Shown here: piece by piece, positions 10,178 to 19,371 of the stretch
How positions within the stretch are numbered: the stretch's first letter is position 1
How the letters are laid out: every line of letters begins with the position of its first letter
Assembly: GCF_030409845.1 (NCBI RefSeq)
Contig: NZ_JAUFQQ010000005.1
Location: forward strand, 1,302,001 to 1,366,000
DNA length: 64,000 nucleotides
Direction of reading: 5' to 3'
Source: Flavobacterium branchiarum
Lineage (GTDB): Bacteria; Bacteroidota; Bacteroidia; Flavobacteriales; Flavobacteriaceae
Program-made: the position numbers and the translations under genes
Notes under the pieces: model-generated
Database searches by the model: none
Seen by the model: the letters and a program-made list of their open reading frames with translations, nothing else
Told to the model about the DNA's origin: nothing

Positions 10178-11425
10178 CTAACTATCAAACTCTTCTTTTA
10201 GTATACGCATTACATCTAGAATTGTTTCCTCTTCTAAGTCTGTTCTTCTTACTAAATCTTCTACTTCTTGTTTTAAAATACTTTTTGCAGTATCCAATCC
10301 TATTTTAGCAAACTCCTCGATAACCCATCCTTCGATTTCATCAGAGAACTCAGTTAATTCGACATCGTCGTCTTCACCACTTGCTACATCTCCTTCTCTA
10401 ATAACATCAAGCTCGTAGCCTGTTAATTGACCAGCTAGTTTAATGTTATGACCACCTCTACCGATAGCTTTAGAAACTTCCTCTAATTTCAAGAAAACTT
10501 CGGCTCTTTTTGTTTCTTCATTAATTTTTATTGAGGAAACTTTTGCAGGACTTAAAGCCCTAGTAATATATAATTGAATGTTACTAGTATAATTAATAAC
10601 ATCTATATTCTCATTTCCTAATTCACGAACAATTCCGTGAATACGTGAACCTTTCATACCAACACAAGCTCCAACAGGATCAATTCTATCATCGTAAGAA
10701 TCTACCGCTACTTTTGCTTTCTCTCCTGGTATTCTAACTACATTTTTAACTGTAATCAATCCGTCGAATACTTCAGGAATTTCTTGTTCAAATAATTTCT
10801 CTAAAAACTTCTCAGAAGTTCTAGACATAATAATTTGTGGCTTGTTCCCTTTTAATTCAACGCTTTCAATAATTCCACGAACGTTATCTCCTTTACGGAA
10901 AAAGTCAGATGGAATTTGTTTTTCTTTTGGCAATACAATTTCATTTCCTTCATCATCCACCAAAATTACAACTCTTGGACGAACATGGTGCACTTCGGCA
11001 GTATAAATATCGCCAATAATATCTTTAAATTGCTTATAAAGATTTGTGTTATCGTGTTCGTGTATTTTAGAAATTAAATTTTGGCGTAAAGCTAATATAG
11101 CTCTTCTACCTAAATCAATTAATTTTACTTCTTCAGAAACTTCTTCTCCAATTTCAAAATCCGCCTCAATTCTTCTTGCTTCTGTCAAAGTAATTTCCTC
11201 ATTTTCAAAATCAAGATCTTCGTCAGCAACAATTACTCTCCTTCTCCAAATTTCCATATCTCCCTTATCAGGATTTATGATAATATCGAAGTTATCATCT
11301 GAACCGTATTTTTTCTTCAATGCATTTCTAAATACATCTTCTAAGATTGCCATAAGCGTTACACGATCAATAAGTTTATCATCTTTAAACTCTGAGAATG
11401 AATCGATTAATGCTAAATTTTCCAT
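10178..11425 (-). CDS. nusA: Transcription termination/antitermination factor NusA
   Basis: 415 residues. The order is an N-terminal RNA-polymerase-binding domain (about 1-125), an S1 domain (about 130-200, YTAEVHHVRPRVVILVDDEG), then two KH domains (GACVGMKGSRIHGIVREL and AIGRGGHNIKLAGQLTGYELDVI). It ends with an acidic helix and lacks the extra C-terminal acidic repeats found in enterobacterial NusA. It modulates pausing, termination and antitermination. It is 13 bp downstream of rimP and co-transcribed. Confidence 0.98.
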   Translation of the reverse strand: MENLALIDSFSEFKDDKLIDRVTLMAILEDVFRNALKKKYGSDDNFDIIINPDKGDMEIWRRRVIVADEDLDFENEEITLTEARRIEADFEIGEEVSEEVKLIDLGRRAILALRQNLISKIHEHDNTNLYKQFKDIIGDIYTAEVHHVRPRVVILVDDEGNEIVLPKEKQIPSDFFRKGDNVRGIIESVELKGNKPQIIMSRTSEKFLEKLFEQEIPEVFDGLITVKNVVRIPGEKAKVAVDSYDDRIDPVGACVGMKGSRIHGIVRELGNENIDVINYTSNIQLYITRALSPAKVSSIKINEETKRAEVFLKLEEVSKAIGRGGHNIKLAGQLTGYELDVIREGDVASGEDDDVELTEFSDEIEGWVIEEFAKIGLDTAKSILKQEVEDLVRRTDLEEETILDVMRILKEEFDS

Positions 11426-11438
11426 GCGAATTCTTTAA

Positions 11439-11903
11439 TTAAAATGTTACTGTAACAATTGCCTCTTTAATTTCTGTATAAGGTATTTGCTGCTCTTTAC
11501 GAACTGTTTCTTTTCCTTTTCCTATTTTCTTAGGCTCCCTTGCTTCCCAAGACAAAATTATGAAATCTTCATTAGCATCAACCAACTCAGCCTCAATTTT
11601 TTCACCATTAGCATTAACAATTAATGTTCTACCAATGTTTTTCTTGTACTGTCTCACCATCTTCAATGGTGACCCAACTCCTACCGAAGCAACTTCCAAA
11701 GAAAAATCCTGTTCTTCTCTGTCCAAATTATTCTCGATAGCGCGACTTACATCAATACAGTCTTGCAAGAGCACACCATTATCTCCATCCAAAGATACAA
11801 TTATCTTGAAAGCATCGGTAATGGTTAAGTCAGTTAAAAAAATTGATGGTTTTTCTAAAAGACCCTCAGCTATTAATACGTTTACTTTTTCTTTAAATGT
11901 CAT
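11439..11903 (-). CDS. rimP: Ribosome maturation factor RimP
   Basis: 154 residues from ATG 11903 ([20 protein letters not shown]). A longer frame opens at 11939, but its extra 12 codons fall inside a GC-rich hairpin, so 11903 is preferred. RimP binds the 30S subunit and assists its late assembly. The conserved [14 protein letters not shown] and [13 protein letters not shown] segments are recognisable. It is first in the rimP-nusA-infB operon, the usual bacterial arrangement. Confidence 0.95.
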   Translation of the reverse strand: MTFKEKVNVLIAEGLLEKPSIFLTDLTITDAFKIIVSLDGDNGVLLQDCIDVSRAIENNLDREEQDFSLEVASVGVGSPLKMVRQYKKNIGRTLIVNANGEKIEAELVDANEDFIILSWEAREPKKIGKGKETVRKEQQIPYTEIKEAIVTVTF

Positions 11904-11908
11904 ACTTT

Positions 11909-11937
11909 TATAAAAAGAGGGGACATTTAGTCCCCTC
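11909..11937 (-). terminator. Terminator-like hairpin in the rimP leader (candidate attenuator)
   Basis: On the minus strand GAGGGGAC, loop TAAAT, GTCCCCTC, then TTTTT. The stem is a perfect 8 bp and ends about 14 nt before the rimP start codon. It lies between the promoter motif at 11966-11973 and the gene, so it is inside the leader and not downstream of another gene. Confidence 0.75.
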
Positions 11938-11965
11938 ATTATTTAGATTTTAATAAATAACGGTG

Positions 11966-11995
11966 CAAATATAGTGTTTTTTTTGTAAATCAAAA
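11966..11995 (-). promoter_or_regulatory. Promoter of rimP-nusA-infB
   Basis: Minus-strand TATATTTG (11966-11973) fits TAnnTTTG. A TTTTG at 11991-11995, 17 bp upstream, fits the -33 TTTG element. Predicted leader is about 55 nt. Confidence 0.7.
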
Positions 11996-12079
11996 TAAAT
12001 TGATTGCTCTAAAAATATTACTTATCTTTATATGAGCATCAAAACAGCCCATTCTTCAAATAATTTAACACTCAAGATC

Positions 12080-12904
12080 ATGAAACGCATATTAGTTCCT
12101 ACCGATTTTTCTGAACATGCAGAAAACGCTTTAAAAGTCGCCGCTCAGATCGCAAAAAAAAATAACTCCGAAATAATTCTGCTCCACACGCTAGAATTAC
12201 CTAGTCAAATGAACGACGCCGTTACTGGAGGAATCAGCATTCCCGAGAGCATGCTTTTCATAAAAAAAGCCAACGAAATGCTTTCTAAAACCGCTGACAG
12301 CGCCTACCTAGACGGACTTACAATAATCGAGATAGCAAAACTCGACAGACCCACTGAAGGAATTATAAAAACCAGCAAAGAGCACGAAATAGACTTAATT
12401 ATCATGGGCTCACATGGGGTTTCAGGATTTGAAGAATTAGCTATTGGATCAAACACCGAAAAAGTAGTTCGCCATTCAGAAGTACCTGTTTTAGTAATAA
12501 AACAACACATAAAAGATTTCAAAACTAAGAATTTTGTTTTTGCTTCAGATTTTTCAAAAGAAATCGAAAAACCTTTTAAAAAATTGATTGAGTTTGTAAA
12601 AATCTTTGATTCTAAATTACATTTAGTAATGATTTGCACTCCAAACAGCTTCAAACCAACTCATGTTGCTCAAAAAACAATGGAAGATTTCATTACTCCG
12701 TTTAATTTAAAAAACTATTCAACCTATATTTATAACGACACAAATATTGAAAACGGAATTATAAACTTCTCCAATAGCATTAACGCAGATTTAATCGGCA
12801 TGTGCACACACGGAAGAACTGGATTTGCACATTTTTTCAACGGAAGCCTCAGCGAAGATATAGTAAATCATGCAGTACGTCCGATACTGACTTTTAAGAT
12901 CTAA
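12080..12904 (+). CDS. Universal stress protein, tandem Usp domains
   Basis: 274 residues from ATG 12080 (MKRILVPTDFSEHAENALKV). A frame extends upstream to 12032, but the Usp fold starts exactly at MKRIL and a promoter-like TATCTTTA lies just before 12032. Domain 1 ends with the ATP-binding signature GSHGVSGFEELAIGS...VPVLVIK. Domain 2 ends with GMCTHGRTGFAHFFNGSLSE...RPILTFKI. Two-domain Usp proteins of this size are usual in Bacteroidota and bind ATP under stress or growth arrest. It is divergent from rimP and monocistronic. Confidence 0.9.
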   Translation: MKRILVPTDFSEHAENALKVAAQIAKKNNSEIILLHTLELPSQMNDAVTGGISIPESMLFIKKANEMLSKTADSAYLDGLTIIEIAKLDRPTEGIIKTSKEHEIDLIIMGSHGVSGFEELAIGSNTEKVVRHSEVPVLVIKQHIKDFKTKNFVFASDFSKEIEKPFKKLIEFVKIFDSKLHLVMICTPNSFKPTHVAQKTMEDFITPFNLKNYSTYIYNDTNIENGIINFSNSINADLIGMCTHGRTGFAHFFNGSLSEDIVNHAVRPILTFKI

Positions 12905-12970
12905 TCAAACAACAACACTACAAATCACCTAAAAAAGAAAAACTAAAAACAACCTACAATTTATTGCATA

Positions 12971-12998
12971 AAAAAAGCCTCTCAATTGAGAGGCTTTA
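12971..12998 (-). terminator. Terminator of tRNA-Gln copy 1
   Basis: AAAGCCTCTC-AATT-GAGAGGCTTT, a perfect stem, with a seven-base T run on the minus strand. It could also end the Usp transcript from the other side. Confidence 0.8.
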
Positions 12999-13000
12999 TG

Positions 13001-13071
13001 TTGGTCTACAAGGACTCGAACCTTGAAAGACTGCACCAAAAACAGTTGTGTTACCATTACACCATAGACCA
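13001..13071 (-). tRNA. trnQ: tRNA-Gln (anticodon TTG), copy 1
   Basis: The minus strand folds as a cloverleaf. Acceptor stem TGGTCTA/TAGACCA (U1-A72, typical of Gln), D arm GTG-TAATGGTAA-CAC, anticodon arm ACTGT-TTTTGGT-GCAGT with TTG at positions 34-36, T arm CAAGG-TTCGAGT-CCTTG. CCA is not encoded. It is identical over its full length to copy 2, 180 bp away. Confidence 0.95.
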
Positions 13072-13091
13072 GCAGTGCTGTTAAGCGAGTG

Positions 13092-13099
13092 CAAATTTA
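13092..13099 (-). promoter_or_regulatory. -7 promoter motif of tRNA-Gln copy 1
   Basis: Minus-strand TAAATTTG fits TAnnTTTG, 20 bp upstream of the mature tRNA 5' end. The same motif is at the same place in copy 2. Confidence 0.65.
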
Positions 13100-13147
13100 A
13101 AGCTTTTTTTGGTTTACACAAACTTTTTTAAAAAAACTTTTTTAAAT

Positions 13148-13178
13148 AAAAAAAGCCTCTCGATTGAGAGGCTTTTTA
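13148..13178 (-). terminator. Terminator of tRNA-Gln copy 2
   Basis: AAAAGCCTCTC-GATT-GAGAGGCTTTT with a T run on the minus strand. It matches the copy 1 terminator apart from the loop. Confidence 0.8.
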
Positions 13179-13180
13179 TG

Positions 13181-13251
13181 TTGGTCTACAAGGACTCGAA
13201 CCTTGAAAGACTGCACCAAAAACAGTTGTGTTACCATTACACCATAGACCA
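13181..13251 (-). tRNA. trnQ: tRNA-Gln (anticodon TTG), copy 2
   Basis: Sequence identical to the tRNA at 13001-13071, with the same cloverleaf and TTG anticodon. It has its own promoter motif (13272-13279) and terminator (13148-13178), so the unit of duplication is promoter plus tRNA plus terminator. Confidence 0.95.
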
Positions 13252-13271
13252 GCAGTGCTGTTAAGCGAGTG

Positions 13272-13279
13272 CAAATTTA
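13272..13279 (-). promoter_or_regulatory. -7 promoter motif of tRNA-Gln copy 2
   Basis: Minus-strand TAAATTTG, 20 bp upstream of the tRNA, same arrangement as copy 1. Confidence 0.65.
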
Positions 13280-13496
13280 GAGCTTTATTTAGTTCGCACA
13301 AGCTTTTTGAGCAAAAATTTTAAAAAAAAATCATTTTTTATTCAACAAATCTCAACGCCAACACAGAACACATTAACACACAGTTAATTAATCTAAAGAA
13401 TTACTTTTATAGAAAAATTTGTTAATGCTGGTTTGGTTACACAAAAAAACATTTTCTTTGTATGATTAAATATGGACAAATTTTTAACACCTAAAT

Positions 13497-16400
13497 ATGG
13501 CACAATTCAACTTTAATAAATGGAATACAATTATTGGTTGGTTAACTTTTACAATCGCTTTAATAACTTACACACTTACTGTCGAACCCACAATGAGTTT
13601 TTGGGATTGTGGTGAATACATCGCTACAGCCGCTAAACTTGAAGTAGGTCACCCACCTGGAGCTCCTTTATACCAAATGATGGGCGCTTTCTTTGCAATG
13701 TTTGCAATGGATGATCAGCATGTGGCCTTAATGGTTAATATGATGTCGGTGTTCTCTAGTGCATTCACAATATTATTCATGTTTTGGTCTTCTTCTATTA
13801 TTCTAAAAAAAATGATCTCACGCTTTTCTGAGATCAATACAAACAATTCAATTGTTATCTTAGGAAGCTCTTTTGTTGGAGCACTAGCTTATACTTTCTC
13901 AGACAGCTTCTGGTTTAATGCTGTTGAAGCAGAGGTATATGCTATGGCATCCTTATTAATAGCCTTACTATTCTGGCTAGGATTGCGTTGGGAACAAGAT
14001 ATGAATACTCCTAGAGGCAACAAATGGTTACTAATTATATCCTTAGTAGTTGGCCTTTCGTTTGGAGTACACTTCATGGCATTGCTTACAATTCCTGCAA
14101 TTGGATTCCTTTATTTCTTTAAAAACTACGAAAAAGTTACAATAAAAAACTTCATTATCGCTAATATAGTGGTAGTAGCAGTCTTATTGTTCATTTTCAT
14201 ATTACTACTTCCGTTAACAATGGCTTTCTTTGGTAAAACCGAAATCTACATGGTTAACGAAATGGGAATGCCTTTTAACTCAGGAACTATATTTGTAGCT
14301 TTAGTTCTTATTGCTTTCTTTTATTTTGGATTACGCTACACCAGACAAAAAGGACTTGTTTTCTATAACACAATAATTCTTTGTATCTTATTTATTTTAA
14401 TTGGATTCTCTACTTGGTTAATGCTACCTATTAGAGCCAATGCTAATACCGTGATTAATGAAAATAAACCTTCGGATGCAACCGAAGTACTTGCTTATTA
14501 CAATCGTGAACAATACGGTGTAAACCCATTGTTTTACGGACCTCAGTATACAGAAATGTTTGCAGGATTAGACAAAAACACTCCTTATCTTGACAAAAAA
14601 CCTAATTACGAAAGAGACTATACAACTGGTAAATATATCATTACCAATAATTATAAAAATGCTGTACAGAATATGGATGATGCTCAAAAAGCATTTTTAC
14701 CTAGAATGTGGAGTACCGATCACGCAGAAAACTACGCAAACTTTACAAATCCTCCTGCCTTTAAGATAAATCCAAACTATCCTTACGAGGATGACTTGCA
14801 AAAATACGGCATCGACCCAAGTCAACTAACTGAAGAAGAATACAATAAAGCAACTTCCCAACTAAGACATGAGGTTGAAAAAACTGTCATGGATTTTAAA
14901 AAGGCATATGCTCAAAAACAAATTGACAACGAAGGATACATAAAATTCTTAAAAAGCTACCAAGACTACTTAATTGTTGAAAAACCAACAACAGCAGACA
15001 ATTTTAGTTTTATGTTCGAATATCAATTCGGCTATATGTACTGGAGATATTTAATGTGGAATTTTGTTGGTCGTCAAAGCGATGTTCAAGGAAAATATGA
15101 CAACTTAGACGGTAACTGGATTAGTGGAATCAAATTCATGGACTCTATCCATTTACTTTCTCAAGATAACTTACCATCTGATGTTTTAAACAACAAAGGA
15201 AGAAACGTTTATTTCTTTTTACCATTTATTCTTGGTCTAGTTGGACTGATGTACCATGCGAATAAAGACATAAAAAGCTTCTATGTCTTACTTGCCTTGT
15301 TCCTATTTACAGGTTTTGCATTAAAAATATACTTAAACGAAAGACCTTTTGAACCTCGAGAAAGGGATTATGCACTTGTAGGATCCTTTTATGTATTTGC
15401 TATCTGGATTGGATTTGGAGTATATGCCCTCTACGAAACTCTGCAGAAATACTTAGCCCCAAAAATTGCTGGACCCGTAGTTATCGTAGCCAGCTTACTT
15501 GCCGCACCAGTACTTATGGCTTCTCAAAACTGGGACGATCACGATAGATCAAACAAGTACACTGCTGTAGCAATGGCAAAAGCTTATCTAAGCTCTTGTG
15601 ATCCAAATGCTATCCTATACACCATTGGTGATAACGACACATTCCCTTTATGGTATATTCAAGAAATTGAACACTTTAGAACCGATGTTAAAATTGTAAA
15701 CACCAGTTTATTCATGACTGATTGGTACATTGATCAGATGAAAATGAAAGCTTACGAATCAGATCCGTTACCAATTTCATTTACACATGATGAATATGTG
15801 GGGGATAACCGCGATTATGTAGCTCACATTCCGAAAATTGATAACCGATGGGATATTAAAGATTTCATAAACTTTATAAAAAATCCAAAGTCTACCGTTG
15901 AAATGCAAAATGGACAAACAATTCATTTCTACCCAACTAATAAAATTCGTCTTACTATAAACAAAGACAATATTATTAAGAACAAAGTAGTTGCACCAAA
16001 GTATTATGACTCGATCGTTCCTTATATCGACATTGACATTAAAGGAAGCGCTATATACAAGAACCGCTTAATGATGCTTGATATACTAGCTAACAATGAC
16101 TGGAAAAGACCAATTTATTTTAGCGGCGGAGCATTTGATGACGAGGATTATCTATGGCTAAAAAGCTACCTTCAACTTGATGGTATGGCATACAAACTTG
16201 TACCTATTAAAAATGTTCCTTCTAAAGAAGGTGGACCAATGGATATGGGACAAATTGACAGTGAAAAAATGTACAACATCGTAATGAAATGGGACTGGGG
16301 TAATAGCGATAGTGATAAAATCTATCACGATCCTGAAACTAGAAGAAACAGTATCACATACCGTACTAATCTTTCTCGATTAATGAAACAATTAATTGCT

Positions 16401-16772
16401 GAAGGTAAAATTGACAAAGCTAAAAACATCATCAATTTAGCAATGACTAAAATGCCTTTAGACAAATTTGGATATTACTCATTAGTAGAACCTTTTGCTA
16501 AAGGATATTATGATGTTGGTGAAAAAGCCAAAGCACATGATTTATTAGAAAAACTAATAAACAAATACAAAGAGAATCTTGAATACTATAGTCATTTAAC
16601 GCCTTCTGAGCAATCTAGCCTTGCCATTGATATTATTACTGATATCGAAAGATACAGAAGCTTATTGCAAGTAATGAAAGAAAGCAAAGACTTACCTTTC
16701 TACAATAAACAAAAGACTATCTTTAATACTTATGTAAATGTTTTTGAGCGATTTGGTCGCGAAAAGGAATAA
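13497..16772 (+). CDS. DUF2723 / glycosyltransferase family 117 membrane protein
   Basis: 1091 residues. The N-terminal part is polytopic, with an early acidic luminal motif (LTVEPTMSFWDCGEYIATAAKLEVGHPPGAPLY) typical of GT-C-fold protein O-mannosyltransferase-like enzymes. About ten hydrophobic segments follow to roughly residue 660 (including NERPFEPRERDYALVGSFYVFAIW), then a soluble C-terminal domain with helical repeats near the end. The family is large and common in Bacteroidota and is thought to transfer sugars from lipid carriers to exported proteins. The exact substrate cannot be read from sequence. It has its own transcript, ending at a hairpin near 16820. Confidence 0.85.
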   Translation: MAQFNFNKWNTIIGWLTFTIALITYTLTVEPTMSFWDCGEYIATAAKLEVGHPPGAPLYQMMGAFFAMFAMDDQHVALMVNMMSVFSSAFTILFMFWSSSIILKKMISRFSEINTNNSIVILGSSFVGALAYTFSDSFWFNAVEAEVYAMASLLIALLFWLGLRWEQDMNTPRGNKWLLIISLVVGLSFGVHFMALLTIPAIGFLYFFKNYEKVTIKNFIIANIVVVAVLLFIFILLLPLTMAFFGKTEIYMVNEMGMPFNSGTIFVALVLIAFFYFGLRYTRQKGLVFYNTIILCILFILIGFSTWLMLPIRANANTVINENKPSDATEVLAYYNREQYGVNPLFYGPQYTEMFAGLDKNTPYLDKKPNYERDYTTGKYIITNNYKNAVQNMDDAQKAFLPRMWSTDHAENYANFTNPPAFKINPNYPYEDDLQKYGIDPSQLTEEEYNKATSQLRHEVEKTVMDFKKAYAQKQIDNEGYIKFLKSYQDYLIVEKPTTADNFSFMFEYQFGYMYWRYLMWNFVGRQSDVQGKYDNLDGNWISGIKFMDSIHLLSQDNLPSDVLNNKGRNVYFFLPFILGLVGLMYHANKDIKSFYVLLALFLFTGFALKIYLNERPFEPRERDYALVGSFYVFAIWIGFGVYALYETLQKYLAPKIAGPVVIVASLLAAPVLMASQNWDDHDRSNKYTAVAMAKAYLSSCDPNAILYTIGDNDTFPLWYIQEIEHFRTDVKIVNTSLFMTDWYIDQMKMKAYESDPLPISFTHDEYVGDNRDYVAHIPKIDNRWDIKDFINFIKNPKSTVEMQNGQTIHFYPTNKIRLTINKDNIIKNKVVAPKYYDSIVPYIDIDIKGSAIYKNRLMMLDILANNDWKRPIYFSGGAFDDEDYLWLKSYLQLDGMAYKLVPIKNVPSKEGGPMDMGQIDSEKMYNIVMKWDWGNSDSDKIYHDPETRRNSITYRTNLSRLMKQLIAEGKIDKAKNIINLAMTKMPLDKFGYYSLVEPFAKGYYDVGEKAKAHDLLEKLINKYKENLEYYSHLTPSEQSSLAIDIITDIERYRSLLQVMKESKDLPFYNKQKTIFNTYVNVFERFGREKE

Positions 16773-16800
16773 ATAAGATTCAAAATATAATAATTAAAAA

Positions 16801-16840
16801 ATGTAGCGCTATTGAAAAATACCGCTACATTTTTTATTTT
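16801..16840 (+). terminator. Terminator after the GT117 gene
   Basis: ATGTAGCG ... CGCTACAT pairs over 8 bp across a loop of about 13 bases and is followed by TTTTTTATTTTT. Confidence 0.75.
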
Positions 16841-16857
16841 TACATAATCTAAAATTT

Positions 16858-17508
16858 ATGAAAATGAGTTTTTATTGGATCAAAACAAATAAGCTAATCA
16901 AACATATTTTCTCTAACTATTATTGGGACATTCCTAATAAGGAGAATAAAATATACTTGACTTTTGATGACGGCCCTACTCCCGAAATCACCGAATGGGT
17001 TTTATCTGAACTAAAAAAACGAAATGCCAAAGCAACTTTCTTCTGCATCGGAAACAACATAGAGAAACACCCTGCTATTTTCAAAAAAATAATTAACGAG
17101 GGGCATGTTATAGGAAATCACACTTACGACCATTTAAAAGGATGGAAAACACCCACAGAGACCTACTTAAAGAATAGCCTTTTATGCGCCAAACAAATTC
17201 AAGAGTCATCTGCTAAAACCATTCAGCCAAAGATTTTTCGTCCTCCTTATGGAAAAATCACAAAATCCCAATCGACACAATTACGCCAATTTGGATATAA
17301 AATAATAATGTGGGATGTTTTAAGTGCCGATTTTGACCGAAATATATCTCCTGAAAAATGCTTGCAGAATGTAATCAAAAATGTAAAACCAGGAAGCATA
17401 ATAGTTTTTCACGATAGCGTAAAAGCATCGCAAAATCTTAAATTTGCATTACCAAAAACATTAGATTATTTAAAGGATAACAATTTTATATTTGATGTTA
17501 TTTATTAG
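16858..17508 (+). CDS. Polysaccharide deacetylase (NodB/CE4 family)
   Basis: 216 residues with a complete NodB homology domain. Motif 1 YLTFDDGPTPE (catalytic base and metal Asp), motif 2 GNHTYDH (HxxxH metal ligands), motif 3 FRPPYGK, motif 4 MWDVLSADFD, motif 5 IIVFHDS. No signal peptide is obvious, so it may act on a cytoplasmic or membrane-associated substrate. CE4 enzymes remove N-acetyl groups from peptidoglycan, chitin or similar glycans. It follows the GT117 gene after a terminator, so it is probably transcribed separately. Confidence 0.9.
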   Translation: MKMSFYWIKTNKLIKHIFSNYYWDIPNKENKIYLTFDDGPTPEITEWVLSELKKRNAKATFFCIGNNIEKHPAIFKKIINEGHVIGNHTYDHLKGWKTPTETYLKNSLLCAKQIQESSAKTIQPKIFRPPYGKITKSQSTQLRQFGYKIIMWDVLSADFDRNISPEKCLQNVIKNVKPGSIIVFHDSVKASQNLKFALPKTLDYLKDNNFIFDVIY

Positions 17509-17564
17509 ACATAGAACATCCTGTAAAGTATAAAATACCACAAGTTTGTGGCATATAGAAGATA

Positions 17565-17861
17565 TTAGAGTTGTTCTTGTACAATCCCAATAATAGTATT
17601 TGCATCCAATTCGCCGGATTGCCTCCAAATCATTTGACCATCTTTGTATATCATCAAAGTAGGAAGGCCTTTAATCCTAAGAGCATCGGCTAATTCCTGA
17701 TTTTTATCCACATCTATTTTTATCACCTTGGCTTTATCGCCTAGCGCTGCTGCAACATCCTTAATTACAGGATGCATTGAAATAGAAGATTCGTTCCAAT
17801 CGGTGTAAAAATCTATTAACACTGGAACTTGAGCATTTATAAGTTCTCCAAATTTTGACAT
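17565..17861 (-). CDS. Thioredoxin-fold protein lacking the redox cysteines
   Basis: 98 residues, the length of a single thioredoxin domain. The fold is recognisable (VLIDFYTDWNESSISMHP, KIDVDKNQELADALRIKGLPTLMIYKDG with the cis-proline), but the WCGPC active site is replaced by WNESS and there is no cysteine in the protein. It therefore cannot do dithiol exchange. It may be a binding or chaperone-like member of the family. It is 73 bp downstream of the metallophosphoesterase on the same strand. Confidence 0.85.
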   Translation of the reverse strand: MSKFGELINAQVPVLIDFYTDWNESSISMHPVIKDVAAALGDKAKVIKIDVDKNQELADALRIKGLPTLMIYKDGQMIWRQSGELDANTIIGIVQEQL

Positions 17862-17934
17862 ATAACCGAAAATTTAATCTTTTTAAATCTACTAAAAAGA
17901 ATTTATTATATACAAATGTAGCATTTTTAACTAA

Positions 17935-19194
17935 TTATGCCACATTCTTACCTTTTTTTAGTTCAATCACGGTAATCTCAGGCATTATACCTACCCTTCC
18001 TGGATAAGCATGAAAACCAAAACCACGATTTACATATACATAGCGACCTGCATTTTCATACAAACCGGCCCATTGTTTGTACACATATTGTGCCAAACTC
18101 CATTTAAAATAACCTGGAATTTCAATTCCAAATTGCATTCCGTGTGTATGACCTGATAATGTAAGATGAAAATTCTTAGGATGCTCTTTTATTTCATACT
18201 CCCAATGACTTGGGTCATGGCTCATTAAAACTTTAAAATCATCTTGATTAACATTTTGTGATGCCTTATTTAAATCGCCTGCTTTTTTAAAATTATGTCC
18301 CCAATTTTCTACGCCAACTAAAGCAATTTTGTCATCTCCTTTTTGAATGTAAGTATGTTCATTCAATAACAATTGAAAACCTATTTGTTCGTATAATTTT
18401 TTTATAGCTTCAAAATTCTCTTCTTTCTTTTCCTCAGATGGCCAAGTAACATACTCCCCGTAATCATGATTTCCTAAAACGGAATACTTACCGTACTTAG
18501 GTTTTTTGATTTTATTGAATGTTTCCAGCCAAGGATGCATCTCGGTAGCATGGGTATTAACGATATCTCCTGTAAACAAAATCATATCCGAATTTTGCTC
18601 GTTTATCAAATCAATGGCATAGCTTATCTTCTCTGGATTATCAAAGCTTCCGGAGTGTACATCCGAAATTTGTGTAATCCTAAATCCATCAAAAGCATCT
18701 GGTAAATCTGGAAAAAATACTGTTTGCTTGAATACTTTAAAATTATACCTTCCTTCAAAAATCCCATAAATAAGAGATAAAAAAGGAACTGCTGCTAAAC
18801 CTACAGCCAATTGGCTTACAAATTTTCTTCGGCTAGGAATTACACTATTTGTTGTAGTATTTGGATTTTCGATGAAATAATTAACTATTCCAACTCCTGC
18901 ACGAAAAATATCTTCGCCCAAAAGCACTAATGTTATTACAATTTTTGGTACATAAACCAATAACATTAACCCCATAGTAAACATGGTTTGCTTAGTTTGC
19001 CCAACAGATCGATCAAATTGCGTAAAAGAATATATTATAAATATAAAAAGCAGTAAACTTATTACTTGGTAACTTATCAAGAGCCATCTTAATTTGATCA
19101 ATGTTCTGACAGCCTGAAAAGAATATAACTCTATAAATAAAAAAAGAGCACAAATAATTATAAAACGAATGACCATTGGTAATTTTTTAGGCAA
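17935..19194 (-). CDS. Membrane-anchored metallophosphoesterase (YkuE-like)
   Basis: 419 residues. Three to four hydrophobic segments occupy about residues 5-110, then a calcineurin-like phosphoesterase domain with all metal motifs: ISDVHSG (DxH), FTGDIVN (GD), LGNHDYGE (GNHD), MSHDPSHW and SGHTHGMQFG (GHTH). Related YkuE-type proteins hydrolyse phosphoesters at the membrane; the substrate here is unknown. No other gene lies upstream on this strand until the small peptide at 19372. Confidence 0.9.
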   Translation of the reverse strand: MPKKLPMVIRFIIICALFLFIELYSFQAVRTLIKLRWLLISYQVISLLLFIFIIYSFTQFDRSVGQTKQTMFTMGLMLLVYVPKIVITLVLLGEDIFRAGVGIVNYFIENPNTTTNSVIPSRRKFVSQLAVGLAAVPFLSLIYGIFEGRYNFKVFKQTVFFPDLPDAFDGFRITQISDVHSGSFDNPEKISYAIDLINEQNSDMILFTGDIVNTHATEMHPWLETFNKIKKPKYGKYSVLGNHDYGEYVTWPSEEKKEENFEAIKKLYEQIGFQLLLNEHTYIQKGDDKIALVGVENWGHNFKKAGDLNKASQNVNQDDFKVLMSHDPSHWEYEIKEHPKNFHLTLSGHTHGMQFGIEIPGYFKWSLAQYVYKQWAGLYENAGRYVYVNRGFGFHAYPGRVGIMPEITVIELKKGKNVA

Positions 19195-19254
19195 AGAAAC
19201 AAAGAATGAAAATGCAAAAACTTTTAATTATCAAAAATTTAACGCAAACAATAA

Positions 19255-19283
19255 CAAAAAAGCTGGCGAATAAATTCACCAGC
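19255..19283 (-). terminator. Terminator of the small Lys/Ala-rich peptide gene
   Basis: GCTGGcGAAT and ATTCaCCAGC form an imperfect 10-bp stem; on the minus strand a T run follows (AAAAA plus strand, 19257-19261). Confidence 0.7.
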
Positions 19284-19371
19284 CTTTCACCTATTAAAAC
19301 TATTATCCTGCTTACCCCCTTATATAAATTATTATGTCTAATTTACAGTAAGCAAAATACCAATCAAACCC

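Noticed and set aside
11046..11913. Plus-strand frames of 117-130 codons opposite nusA and rimP
   Set aside because: Antisense shadows of clearly identified genes; no promoter or homology.
13001..13251. A prophage or integrative element attachment site at the duplicated tRNA
   Set aside because: The duplication is only 180 bp and no integrase or foreign genes are nearby.
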